Source: Lacrimispora amygdalina
GTDB taxonomy: Bacteria; Bacillota; Clostridia; Lachnospirales; Lachnospiraceae
Assembly (NCBI RefSeq): GCF_900205965.1
Contig: NZ_OAOF01000008.1
Coordinates: 124,001-188,000 of the forward strand
DNA length: 64,000 nt
Reading direction: 5' to 3'
Position numbers and translations under genes: made by a program. Under the pieces are notes generated by a model. That model did not search any database, was not told the DNA's origin, and saw only the letters and a program-made list of their open reading frames with translations. Position 1 is the stretch's first letter. Each line of letters begins with the position of its first letter. Of the stretch, positions 42,783 through 50,914 are shown piece by piece.

Positions 42783-43948
42783 GAAATCCATTATCAGACC
42801 GAATAACAGGGATTCCATCCTCTGGAATCCGTAAATTTTTTGATATTGTCAGTGAGATGAAGGATGCCATCTCTTTGGGTGTGGGAGAGCCTGATTTTGA
42901 TACACCCTGGCATATCCGGGAAGAGGGCATTTATTCCCTGGAAAAGGGCCGGACCTTTTATACTTCCAATGCCGGACTAAAGGAGCTTAAGACGGAAATC
43001 TGCAGTTATTTAAGCCGCCGTTTCGAGGTTACATATGATCCGGATCATGAGGTGATGGTAACTGTAGGCGGAAGCGAGGCCATTGATATTGCGCTTCGTG
43101 CCATGTTAGACCCTGGTGATGAGGTGCTGATTCCTCAGCCCAGCTATGTTTCCTATGTTCCCTGTACCATACTTGCCAATGGAGTTCCTGTCATCATAGA
43201 TCTGGAGGCGAAGGACCAGTTTAAGCTGACAAAGGAAAAGCTTCTTGAAAAGATTACTCCCAAAACAAAGGTTTTGATCCTTCCATTTCCAAACAATCCC
43301 ACAGGTGCTGTTATGAATGCGGATGAGCTCAAGGAGATAGCAGAGATTATTCTTGAGAAAGATTTGTTCGTGATCTCAGATGAGATTTATGCAGAACTGA
43401 CCTATGGCGGCGAGCATACAACGATTGCAGCTTTTCCGGGGATGAAGGACCGGACCGTTCTGATTAACGGTTTCTCGAAATCCTATGCAATGACAGGCTG
43501 GAGACTGGGGTATGCCGCTGCGCCCAGACTGATCTTAGAGCAGATGTTAAAGATCCATCAGTTTGCCATTATGTGTGCACCTACCACCAGCCAGTATGCG
43601 GCAGTTGCCGCACTGCGGGATGGGGATAAGGATGTAGGAGTCATGCGGGAATCCTATAATCAGAGAAGACGCTATTTAATGCATGCATTTCAGGAGATGG
43701 GGCTTGAATGCTTTGAGCCTAACGGTGCCTTTTATACATTTCCCAGTATCAAACGGTTTGGCATGACCTCCGATGAATTTGCTACCCGGCTTTTGATGGA
43801 AGAAAAAGTGGCGGTTGTGCCAGGGACTGCATTTGGAGACTGCGGAGAAGGGTATCTGCGTATCTCTTATGCGTACTCCTTAAAAAGCTTAAAAGAAGCT
43901 TTAAGCCGTATGGAACGCTTTATTAAGAAACTGGATGGAAAGGCGTAA
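42779..43948 (+). CDS. PLP-dependent aminotransferase, class I/II
   Basis: The 389-aa product has the fold-type I pattern: GGSEAIDIALRAM, the PNNPTGAV loop near residue 177, SDEIYAELTYGG with the PLP-pyridine Asp, the lysine motif NGFSKSYAMTGWRLGY near 235, and the carboxylate Arg in YLRISYA. It resembles aspartate or aromatic aminotransferases of the PatA/YugH group. The start is GTG 42779, overlapping the Lrp stop. The pairing with an Lrp regulator suggests amino-acid-responsive control. The specific amino donor is not clear from sequence. Confidence 0.92.
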   Translation: MRNPLSDRITGIPSSGIRKFFDIVSEMKDAISLGVGEPDFDTPWHIREEGIYSLEKGRTFYTSNAGLKELKTEICSYLSRRFEVTYDPDHEVMVTVGGSEAIDIALRAMLDPGDEVLIPQPSYVSYVPCTILANGVPVIIDLEAKDQFKLTKEKLLEKITPKTKVLILPFPNNPTGAVMNADELKEIAEIILEKDLFVISDEIYAELTYGGEHTTIAAFPGMKDRTVLINGFSKSYAMTGWRLGYAAAPRLILEQMLKIHQFAIMCAPTTSQYAAVAALRDGDKDVGVMRESYNQRRRYLMHAFQEMGLECFEPNGAFYTFPSIKRFGMTSDEFATRLLMEEKVAVVPGTAFGDCGEGYLRISYAYSLKSLKEALSRMERFIKKLDGKA

Positions 43949-43953
43949 TTATC

Positions 43954-44448
43954 ATGAATATTGTACTATTGGAACCGGAGATGCCGGCAAATACGGGAAA
44001 TATCGGAAGAACCTGTGCAGCAACGGATACAAGACTGCATCTGATTCAGCCTTTAGGCTTTAGACTGAATGATAAGCTTATTAAACGGGCTGGTCTTGAT
44101 TATTGGGACAAGCTGGATGTTACGGTATACAGTGATTATCAGGATTTTCTGGACCGGAATCCGGGGGCAAAAATCTATATGGCCACCACAAAGGGACGCC
44201 ATGTTTACTCCGACGTAGCATATGAACCAGACTGCTTTCTTATGTTTGGTAAGGAAAGTGCGGGAATACCCGAAGAGATACTTGTAGAACATGAAGACCG
44301 CTGTGTGAGAATACCCATGTGGGGTGATATTCGTTCTCTCAACTTGTCTAACTCGGTTTCCATTGTTCTATATGAAGCGTTAAGACAGAATGGATTTGAA
44401 CATATGACCATGCAGGGGGAGCTTCATCATCTCCATTGGAAGGAATAG
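43954..44448 (+). CDS. trmL: tRNA (cytidine/uridine-34-2'-O)-methyltransferase TrmL
   Basis: The 164-aa product is a minimal SPOUT methyltransferase. It starts MNIVLLEPEMPANTGNIGRTC, has FGKESAGIPEEIL in the middle and ends with RSLNLSNSVSIVLYEALRQ, the trefoil-knot SAM site. TrmL methylates the wobble ribose of tRNA-Leu isoacceptors. It starts five bases after the aminotransferase stop, with a weak upstream ribosome site, and closes this plus-strand run before a strong terminator. Confidence 0.95.
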   Translation: MNIVLLEPEMPANTGNIGRTCAATDTRLHLIQPLGFRLNDKLIKRAGLDYWDKLDVTVYSDYQDFLDRNPGAKIYMATTKGRHVYSDVAYEPDCFLMFGKESAGIPEEILVEHEDRCVRIPMWGDIRSLNLSNSVSIVLYEALRQNGFEHMTMQGELHHLHWKE

Positions 44449-44453
44449 AACTG

Positions 44454-44489
44454 AAAACGCCTTGACCATTAAGAGTCAAGGCGTTTTTT
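44454..44489. terminator. Bidirectional intrinsic terminator
   Basis: A perfect 13-bp stem (44454-44466 with 44475-44487) begins with four A and ends with six T. It serves trmL on the plus strand and the convergent permease operon on the minus strand. Confidence 0.9.
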
Positions 44490-44501
44490 GTGAAATAATC
44501 T

Positions 44502-45920
44502 TTAATTAACCAGTACAGAGGCGGAGGTCTGACCCTCCTCTTCCGGATTTTCCAGTTTCACATCGTTAATCTCATCTAACGAAACAGGGCGGAATGCTTC
44601 GGCTTTTTTAATAACCTTTACCCAGAAAAAAGCAAAGAGTAAAATAATAAATAGCAGTGCAAAGTAAATCTTATAAATAAAGATCCGGGCATCCCCCTCT
44701 GCAATGTTCCAAATCATATAAATATCTCCGATAATGCAGATGATCTGCGGGATTCCCCATAAAGTAAGCCGTTTATCCCTGCCGGGAGCATTGGGATAAC
44801 GTCTGCGCAGCATCAGAACTGTAAGATTGACCAGGATATAAGAGGTGAGCCAGAAGCAGGAGGCTGCAAGCAGGAAGTTGGTTAGTCCGGAACTGTTTGC
44901 GATACCGCTCACCAGGATAAAAGAGATGACGCCTGTCATAAGGAAGAGACCTGGTGTGGGAGTACCCTGTTTATTTTTTTTGCTGAAAGAAGATGGCATT
45001 AAGCCGGCTTCTGACATACCGCTTAGAATTCTGGTCACGCTTCCCAGCACCGTATTGATGGTGCTGACTCCAGCCAGTATGGTGATTAACCCCATCCAGT
45101 AACTGCCGGCCTTTCCCATAACACGTTCTGCAAAGATAATGTGAGGCATGCTGCTGGTACGAAGCTCCTCCAGTGAAACGTAATTCCTCATTCCTGTGCT
45201 TAATAAGCTTTGAACAAGAAAAAGAAGGCATACACCAAGGATCATGGCAAGAGGAACATCACGCCTGGGATTTTTTAAATCTTTGGAAACAGGAATAACA
45301 AACTCGATTCCTATAAACATCCAGAAAGCCAAAGCGGTGAGGGAGAGGATTCCTGAAAATCCCGTTACAACAGGGGAAGATTGAGCACCTGGAGCAAGGG
45401 GAGTGCCGGCTCCTAACTTTAACGTACTAATAATTCCAAGAAGTATCAGGGAACCAATCAGTGCTGTAACAGTAAAGTTCTGTATCTTAGCAAAGATATC
45501 CACGCCCAGATAATTGACAATAGTTAAAAATGCAAGCAGACTCAGGCTGATCACCAGCACGGGAACATCTTTTAAGAACGTTTCCTGAATAACCAGTCCG
45601 CACATGGCCAGTTCTACAGACCCGGCAAGCATATTAGTAATGACATAGGCGGAAAGATTGGAAACAATGGAAGGGACCGGACCCAGGCCAGCCAGTGTAT
45701 ACTGCCCCAGTCCGCCCTCGGCCTCGGGCATTAAGCCGTGAAGCTCGCGGAAGGAAAAAGCAAGAAGAATATTTAAAATTACAACAATGAACATGGCGAT
45801 GATAAAGCCTTTTCCGGCAAGACCTGTACCAAGTCCCAGAGATAACAGACAGCTGGTTGCAACGATTAAGCCGACACATACGGAAACTGCACTTCCCAGT
45901 CCCATTTTTTTACTGTTCAT
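44502..45920 (-). CDS. Amino-acid permease, APC superfamily
   Basis: The 472-aa product has about twelve membrane segments and the APC N-terminal pattern (GSAVSVCVGLIVATSCLLSLG, then the helix break GTGLAG). It would import an amino acid or related compound by cation symport or exchange. AAAGGAGGAG precedes the ATG. It is the last gene of the minus-strand catabolic operon, after an intrinsic terminator, so it may be made at a lower level or from its own start. The substrate is probably the compound oxidised by the upstream flavoenzymes, by inference. Confidence 0.9.
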   Translation of the reverse strand: MNSKKMGLGSAVSVCVGLIVATSCLLSLGLGTGLAGKGFIIAMFIVVILNILLAFSFRELHGLMPEAEGGLGQYTLAGLGPVPSIVSNLSAYVITNMLAGSVELAMCGLVIQETFLKDVPVLVISLSLLAFLTIVNYLGVDIFAKIQNFTVTALIGSLILLGIISTLKLGAGTPLAPGAQSSPVVTGFSGILSLTALAFWMFIGIEFVIPVSKDLKNPRRDVPLAMILGVCLLFLVQSLLSTGMRNYVSLEELRTSSMPHIIFAERVMGKAGSYWMGLITILAGVSTINTVLGSVTRILSGMSEAGLMPSSFSKKNKQGTPTPGLFLMTGVISFILVSGIANSSGLTNFLLAASCFWLTSYILVNLTVLMLRRRYPNAPGRDKRLTLWGIPQIICIIGDIYMIWNIAEGDARIFIYKIYFALLFIILLFAFFWVKVIKKAEAFRPVSLDEINDVKLENPEEEGQTSASVLVN

Positions 45921-45952
45921 ATAGCTCCTCCTTTTATGCGGTCAATGATGTG

Positions 45953-45988
45953 AAAAAAACAAAGACATCTTTTTAAAAGACGTCTTTG
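45953..45988 (-). terminator. Intercistronic intrinsic terminator before the permease gene
   Basis: On the minus strand a 10-bp stem with one G-U pair (45979-45988 with 45960-45969) is followed directly by seven T (45953-45959). It lies between the oxidase and permease genes. Confidence 0.8.
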
Positions 45989-45996
45989 CCAATGGG

Positions 45997-47124
45997 TTAA
46001 ATCTTTGTATGAAACCGGTCATACCGGAAATCTTTAATATCTAAGATGGGTTCCTCTCCCGTGGCCATTTGGGACAAGATGGTTCCTACCGTAGGAGAGA
46101 TTCCAAAGCCATGACCGGTGAAGGCACAGGCGAGAATCAGTCCGGGAACTTCCTCCACGTGGCTGATGACAGGAACGTGGTCTGCGCATACGTCAATGAA
46201 TCCTGCCCAGGTTCTGACGATTTTTGCATCGGAGAGGCAGGGAAAATATTTCATAATACCGCGGCAGATGCAGGAAGCCGTCTGGCTGCTGGTCAGAGGA
46301 GTACCGCTGCTCTTAGGAAAGTCTTCAAATCCGGAGGAACCTCCGAATACAAAGGAACCGTGAGTACTTTGGTGTCCATAGAAATCAGCCATTGCAGTAC
46401 CCAGCATCTGGTAGAACATGGGCGGCTGCGCTTCCGTGACAAGAACCTCTAAAAGTGCCTGGTTCATAGGTATATCAATTCCAACTGAAGCTGCAATTTT
46501 CCTGCTTTCGTATCCGGCTGCCAGTATGATGGTCTCGCTTTCAAACACGGTGTTTTTAGTAATAACCTGTCTTGCTTTTCCCTTATATTTTTTAAGTTCT
46601 ATAACCTCTTCGCCCGTAATAAAATGTACACCCAGCTGACGTGCCTTTCTGTAATATGCCAGGGTTGCCAGCATGGGGTTGGCATGCCCATCTGTGGGAC
46701 ACCAGCTTGCGCCGATTACCTCATCGGAGAGATAGGGACATATTTCCTTTGCTTCGTTCCCGTCAATCATGGTAACTCCCAGGCCCTGGGCACTCGCACG
46801 CTGAGTAAGGCCGTTTAGTATTTTCAGATGATCCTCTGTTTTTCCAAGGCGTAAATTACCTTTCTGGTAATACTCCACATCCATGCCCAGCTCCTCAGAA
46901 AGGAAAGGCCATAGGTTTGAAGCTCCGTACATCGCCAGGGGCAGTTCCCGTTTGTCCCGGCCTGACTGGCGAACACCGCCCCCGTTTCTGGCAGAACCGC
47001 CGCCTCCTATGTGGTCGCTTTTTTCCAGGACGATGACAGAACAGCCCTTCTTTGCAAGATAATAAGCTGCTGCATTTCCGATTATCCCACTGCCTATGAT
47101 AATTACATCTGCGCAGTTACTCAT
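45997..47124 (-). CDS. FAD-dependent amino-acid oxidase/dehydrogenase subunit (DAO family, HcnC/OoxB/SoxB-like)
   Basis: The 375-aa product has an N-terminal FAD Rossmann fold (VIIIGSGIIGNAAAYYLAKKGCSVIVLE), SARNGGGVRQSG and a C-terminal GHGFGISPTVG, as in glycine oxidase, sarcosine oxidase beta and HcnC-type subunits. It would oxidise a secondary or primary amine next to a carboxylate to an imine. The two accessory redox genes upstream make it part of a heteromeric dehydrogenase passing electrons through iron-sulfur centres rather than to oxygen, fitting an anaerobe. AAGGAGG is near the ATG, inside the end of the preceding gene. Confidence 0.88.
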   Translation of the reverse strand: MSNCADVIIIGSGIIGNAAAYYLAKKGCSVIVLEKSDHIGGGGSARNGGGVRQSGRDKRELPLAMYGASNLWPFLSEELGMDVEYYQKGNLRLGKTEDHLKILNGLTQRASAQGLGVTMIDGNEAKEICPYLSDEVIGASWCPTDGHANPMLATLAYYRKARQLGVHFITGEEVIELKKYKGKARQVITKNTVFESETIILAAGYESRKIAASVGIDIPMNQALLEVLVTEAQPPMFYQMLGTAMADFYGHQSTHGSFVFGGSSGFEDFPKSSGTPLTSSQTASCICRGIMKYFPCLSDAKIVRTWAGFIDVCADHVPVISHVEEVPGLILACAFTGHGFGISPTVGTILSQMATGEEPILDIKDFRYDRFHTKI

Positions 47125-47128
47125 TCCA

Positions 47129-47455
47129 TCACTCCTCCTTCCTGTCGTTACTCAGAATCTTCATTTCTATGGGGCGCATGGGGGCACGGGAAATGGCTGG
47201 TTCTATATCACCCGGGGTGAGCCCCAGTTCTTTGGCTATAATTGATTTTACCAGTTTAGAACAGGTCTGCCCCTGGCAAAGCCCCATTCCGCTCCTTAAA
47301 TATCTTCGTATTTCTGTTAACGTATACATGCCTTCATGAACCGCTTTTCGTATTTCCCCCTTTGTCACTTCCTCACAGCGGCAGATAATCATATCATCAT
47401 CCGGACAGGGAATCAGTGGACCGATATTTATAAGCCTGTCATTTCGTTTATTCAT
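47129..47455 (-). CDS. BFD-like [2Fe-2S]-binding protein
   Basis: The 108-aa product has a BFD-type domain at about 20-75: IICRCEEVTKGEIRKAV supplies CxC, and GLCQGQTC supplies the other two Cys (C-x4-C). In HcnB and opine-oxidase A subunits this domain is usually fused to the flavoprotein; here it is a separate protein. It probably relays electrons in the dehydrogenase complex. The ATG overlaps the upstream stop (ATGA), and its own end lies four bases before the DAO subunit. Confidence 0.88.
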   Translation of the reverse strand: MNKRNDRLINIGPLIPCPDDDMIICRCEEVTKGEIRKAVHEGMYTLTEIRRYLRSGMGLCQGQTCSKLVKSIIAKELGLTPGDIEPAISRAPMRPIEMKILSNDRKEE

Positions 47456-49034
47456 GAGAATACCTCCCGCTTCTGTAAAATCTCGCCTTTACTGCCATAT
47501 CAAGTGGAACCTTCATAGTAAGTAAATTGGTATGATCAAAAGCTTTTAAACTCTTTACTTCAAGAATTTCAGCCTGGCAGACCTCTTTTCCGCTGCGGTC
47601 CAGGGCAGTTCCCTTATCCCCTGCGGCGGGAAGCGGCAGGAATTCGTAGGGGAGGGTAATAGAAGCATATCCAGGTTCGTACTCCTCGTTTAAAAGAAAG
47701 ATTGCCTGCCCGGAACAGGAAGCAACGCACATTCCACAGCCGCTGCATGATGTTTCTTCATCAATGACTGGAAGAGAAGTAATGGTTTCTCCGATTTTAA
47801 TACATTTTCTGGGACATGCCTCCTGACAGGGGTTGCAGGGAATGTTCTGGGTGCACTCCATGACTGGATGAATCCCTTTTCCTTTTGCAATTCCGGGGAA
47901 ACGGTCTAAATCCCCCTCATCCAAGTATCCTCTTGTTAAAAGACTTTCTGAGACAGGAATTCCTTCGTCTGTGAGGGTGATCTTCTTTCCGCGGTTTTCT
48001 GGTGCAAACATCCCTTTTCTTAAGCGGTCTAATGCCGCTTCTAATTCAGCCGTTGTTTCCCTTGCATCATCTTCTGAAAGAAAGCCCAGATATTTTGCCG
48101 CTTCTGTTCCGGCGATCCGCCCTTCAATCATGGCAGAGCTTGCCTCTTCAATACCGGAAACATCGCCGGCCGCATAGATTCCAGGTATACTGGCAGCGCC
48201 TTTATCATCAATGACTGGTACGTATCCAAGCGGAGTGTCCTGCATCTTGCAGCCTGCCATATGAAGCAGCTGTGACATGGGTGATAATCCAACAGCAAGA
48301 CAGATGGTATCAACATCAAAATGTTTTTCTGTACCAGGGATCAGCTGAAAGGAAGAATCCACCTCTCCGATAATAACTCCCCTGACCCGGTCCTCCCCCT
48401 CTGCTTTGATTATAGTATGGGAGAGATAAAAGGGAACACCGCATCTGGCGACTTTGGCTGCATGTACTCCATATCCCCCTATTTTGGGAGCTGCATCAAC
48501 AAGGGCGGCAATCTGACAGCCGGCCTGAAGCAGCTGAAAACTGACTACCAGACCAACGTTTCCGGTACCAAGCATCAGAACCCGGTTTCCCGGTTTGATG
48601 TGATGTAAATTCATCATTGTCTGGGAAGCGCCGGCTCCGATGACACCGGGCAGCGTCCAGCCTTCAAAAGGGACCATATTTTCCGCAGCACCTGTAGCCA
48701 CTATTACTGCATCCCCTTTATAGTGGGAGATTTTTTCACCGGTTTTTACGGTAATTTCCTTATCCGGATAAAGTCCTGTTACAATTGCATTTAACACTAC
48801 AGTTACCTTCAGTTCCTCTGCTTCTTTCAATAATTCTTCCCCGATTCGAAAGCCTCTTATTTTTGCTTTATGTTCTTTTGAGCCGAAGAATTTATGGATC
48901 TGTTTGAAGAGCTGTCCGCCTGGTTTGGAATTTTCATCGAAAACAATGACAGACAATCCGTTTTTAGCGGCACTGATGGCGGCAGACAGACCTGCAGGTC
49001 CGGCTCCTATAATGATCAAATCATATCGATTCAT
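47448..49034 (-). CDS. FAD/NAD-dependent oxidoreductase subunit with 4Fe-4S domain (HcnB/OoxA-like)
   Basis: The 528-aa product has two nucleotide-binding folds, DLIIIGAGPAGLSAAIS at the N-terminus for FAD and NRVLMLGTGNVGLVVSFQL near residue 150 for NAD(P), plus IYAAGDVSGIEEAS near 290. The C-terminal 130 residues carry two ferredoxin-like clusters (CTQNIPCNPCQEACPRKC and CSGCGMCVASC), where aerobic relatives have a BFD domain. It would link the DAO subunit to NAD or ferredoxin. AGGAGG precedes the ATG, which overlaps the upstream 2Fe-2S gene by four bases. Confidence 0.88.
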   Translation of the reverse strand: MNRYDLIIIGAGPAGLSAAISAAKNGLSVIVFDENSKPGGQLFKQIHKFFGSKEHKAKIRGFRIGEELLKEAEELKVTVVLNAIVTGLYPDKEITVKTGEKISHYKGDAVIVATGAAENMVPFEGWTLPGVIGAGASQTMMNLHHIKPGNRVLMLGTGNVGLVVSFQLLQAGCQIAALVDAAPKIGGYGVHAAKVARCGVPFYLSHTIIKAEGEDRVRGVIIGEVDSSFQLIPGTEKHFDVDTICLAVGLSPMSQLLHMAGCKMQDTPLGYVPVIDDKGAASIPGIYAAGDVSGIEEASSAMIEGRIAGTEAAKYLGFLSEDDARETTAELEAALDRLRKGMFAPENRGKKITLTDEGIPVSESLLTRGYLDEGDLDRFPGIAKGKGIHPVMECTQNIPCNPCQEACPRKCIKIGETITSLPVIDEETSCSGCGMCVASCSGQAIFLLNEEYEPGYASITLPYEFLPLPAAGDKGTALDRSGKEVCQAEILEVKSLKAFDHTNLLTMKVPLDMAVKARFYRSGRYSHE

Positions 49035-49348
49035 ATTGATTCCTCCTGTGCCGATACTCCGTACTGGGTTTGTACCGTCATACCTTCTTTTAAGGGTGTA
49101 ATGCAGGTTCTGACATTGGGAATTCCGTCTACAACCATGACACAGTCTGTACAGCGGCCGATCGCGCAGAATATCCCTCTTGGCTGGTGGTATTTTTTGG
49201 TATAGCGGTGAATCATAATACCTGCAGCTTCCAGAGCCATGGCAATGGGTTCCCCTTCATAACCAGTAAGCGGCGTTCCGTCGTATGTAAATGGAATGAC
49301 TTTTCTCTCTTCTGGTTTTCCCAGTATAGGGTGTTCTTCGATTCTCAT
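49031..49348 (-). CDS. [2Fe-2S] ferredoxin-like subunit (HcnA-type)
   Basis: The 105-aa product is a small ferredoxin-fold subunit of the HcnA / sarcosine-oxidase-alpha N-terminal type. It starts with IPFTYDGTPLTGYEGEPIAMAL and has CAIGRCTDCVMVVDG with a later Cys in VRTCITP (C-x4-C-x2-C then C). It is the first electron-transfer subunit of the heteromeric dehydrogenase. The ATG at 49348 has AGGAG eight bases upstream; the open frame extends 11 codons further without a ribosome site. Confidence 0.87.
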   Translation of the reverse strand: MRIEEHPILGKPEERKVIPFTYDGTPLTGYEGEPIAMALEAAGIMIHRYTKKYHQPRGIFCAIGRCTDCVMVVDGIPNVRTCITPLKEGMTVQTQYGVSAQEESI

Positions 49349-49373
49349 TTCATCAGCTCCTCTCCTGAATTTT

Positions 49374-50510
49374 CTAAGCAAGGTAGGGTTCCTTCCATAG
49401 ATTCAATTTGGTTCCTATTCCGTTTTTAAGGGCATTTCTGTAAACGATGGTTCCCCATGCCACATCCTCAATGGGCATTCCTCCCACGGAATAAATAACA
49501 ATTTCATTTTCATTTCTGTGGACAGGAGCCTTTCCCGTAAGCACATCACCAAGATCATCCACCTGGTGGGCCTTCATAACTCCGTCCTTCATTAAATCCA
49601 TACAGTGAACTGCTGGTATGGGAACGGAATTGTAGGAAGGATAGGGGAGTTCCTCTGCCCAGGCTTCGTATAACTGAATATTGTCCGCCACATTTCTTGC
49701 CCGGTTTAAGATAAAGTCATCGTCGAATCTGGCAGCTGCAGGACAGCAGAGTATGGCACCTGGTTTGATCCATTCTTCTTTGATGTAAGGATACAGAGAA
49801 GGATCACCGGTCGGACTTGAAGTGGCAATACTTACAATATCTGCATTCCTGATGGCTTCCTCTTCAGTTTCCACGACGATCACCTCTTTGATCTGTGGGT
49901 ATTTATCCCTGACATATTGGATAAATCCGTCCACTGATTTCTGGCTTCTTCCTTTTATTTTTACAGTTTCAATCTGATCTCTGACTGCCATTGCGGCATC
50001 AAAAGCAGTTTTGCTCATAACACCTGGTCCGATGATACCAACCACTTTGGAATCTTCTCTTGAAAAATATTTAATACCAACTCCGGGAACAGCACCTGTA
50101 CGGAATGCACTTAAAATATTTGCAGACATATAGGCAAGAGGTGCACCTGTATCCTTATCATTCAGTGTCAGCATAAGTATAGATCTTGGGAGACCTTTTT
50201 TCCGGTTCTCAGTGTTGGAGCCGTACCATTTCATACCGGCCATATCAAACTTACCTCCAAGGTAAGCGGGCATTGCCATAAATCGTCTGTCAGGTCCGTC
50301 TGTGGGCATATTTGGAAAAGCAGATGTTTCAGGAAATGTCATCATAATTCCATGGGAATTGGCATTGGAACCGCCCATCCGGAAATCTCCGGCTTTTAAA
50401 AGACGAAACATTTCTTCCATGGCCTCTACGCAGCCTTTCATGTCAGTAACTCCAGCCTTCACCATGTCTTCTTCATTCAGATAAATAAAATCAACTTCAG
50501 GATATGCCAT
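49374..50510 (-). CDS. Ornithine cyclodeaminase / mu-crystallin family protein
   Basis: The 378-aa product has the family's NAD-binding fold (VVGIIGPGVMSKTAFDAAM near residue 155) and the conserved segments AMPAYLGG, FRTGAVPGVGIKYF and DIVSIATSSPTGDP. Members are ornithine cyclodeaminases, imine reductases or alanine dehydrogenases. Beside opine-oxidase-like genes, conversion of ornithine to proline (as on Ti plasmids) or reduction of a cyclic imine is plausible but not proven. I chose ATG 50510 with AGAGG eight bases upstream. It starts four bases after the RidA remnant. Confidence 0.87.
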   Translation of the reverse strand: MAYPEVDFIYLNEEDMVKAGVTDMKGCVEAMEEMFRLLKAGDFRMGGSNANSHGIMMTFPETSAFPNMPTDGPDRRFMAMPAYLGGKFDMAGMKWYGSNTENRKKGLPRSILMLTLNDKDTGAPLAYMSANILSAFRTGAVPGVGIKYFSREDSKVVGIIGPGVMSKTAFDAAMAVRDQIETVKIKGRSQKSVDGFIQYVRDKYPQIKEVIVVETEEEAIRNADIVSIATSSPTGDPSLYPYIKEEWIKPGAILCCPAAARFDDDFILNRARNVADNIQLYEAWAEELPYPSYNSVPIPAVHCMDLMKDGVMKAHQVDDLGDVLTGKAPVHRNENEIVIYSVGGMPIEDVAWGTIVYRNALKNGIGTKLNLWKEPYLA

Positions 50511-50514
50511 ATGT

Positions 50515-50649
50515 TTAACCTCTGCTTTCTTCATTTTCATCAGTTATAAATGCTTCCAGTTCAATCTCAACCATTTGAGTCGGGCGGTTGAGTTTTGGTG
50601 TCACCAGCTCTTCTAACGGAGCGCCGGAGGCAAAGTTAATGCGTTTCAC
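50515..50649 (-). pseudogene. RidA/YjgF-family remnant with in-frame internal deletion (44 aa)
   Basis: A GTG start with GGAGGT seven or eight bases upstream encodes 44 residues. The first 15 (KRINFASGAPLEELV) match the N-terminus of RidA-family imine deaminases, and the later RPTQMVEIELEAFI matches their C-terminal strand. The 75-90 residues that form the core of the fold and trimer interface are missing; the junction is near 50585-50605. A full RidA (about 125 residues) destroys reactive imines such as those made by the flavoenzymes downstream, so a complete ancestor fits the operon. The remnant could be translated but cannot fold as RidA. Confidence 0.8.
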
Positions 50650-50669
50650 CGAATGTACCTCCATTCATT

Positions 50670-50699
50670 AAAAAAAGCCTTATGATATGGAATCATAAG
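50670..50699 (-). terminator. Leader terminator upstream of the catabolic operon (candidate attenuator)
   Basis: On the minus strand a perfect 8-bp stem (50692-50699 with 50679-50686) with a five-base loop is followed by GC and seven T (50670-50676). It lies only about ten bases before the ribosome site of the first gene, leaving no room for a promoter in between. Transcripts of the operon must read through it, so it may control expression. Confidence 0.65.
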
Positions 50700-50805
50700 A
50701 CCTCGCTGTCCTTTTTTGTCATTCTAACTGTTTTATAGTACTCAGGTATTGTAAAAATCGGAAGTCATAAGGAAAGAACTGGCAGAGCATTAATGAGAAT
50801 ATTTC

Positions 50806-50834
50806 TTGACCTGGAAAAGAGAAAATGATAAAAT
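50806..50834 (+). promoter_or_regulatory. Promoter of the AraC gene at 50.9 kb
   Basis: TTGACC (50806-50811) and TAAAAT (50829-50834) are 17 bases apart, with TGA just before the -10 box as in extended -10 promoters. Transcription would start near 50841. Confidence 0.8.
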
Positions 50835-50839
50835 GCTTC

Positions 50840-50881
50840 AAAAGACACAAAGGCGTTCTGGACCCTTTGTGTCTTTTGTGC
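50840..50881 (+). terminator. 14-bp hairpin at the very 5' end of the AraC transcript
   Basis: A perfect 14-bp stem (50840-50853 with 50864-50877) begins at the predicted transcript start and is followed by TTTTGTGCTTTT. It may be an early terminator, a stabilising 5' hairpin, or an operator acting at DNA level. Confidence 0.6.
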
Positions 50882-50914
50882 TTTTAAGAAGGTAAACAGA
50901 AAGGAGCAGTCAAT

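Noticed and set aside
50700..50800. T-box or known riboswitch upstream of the catabolic operon
   Set aside because: I could not find a T-box sequence or any riboswitch core I recognise; only the terminator hairpin is supported.
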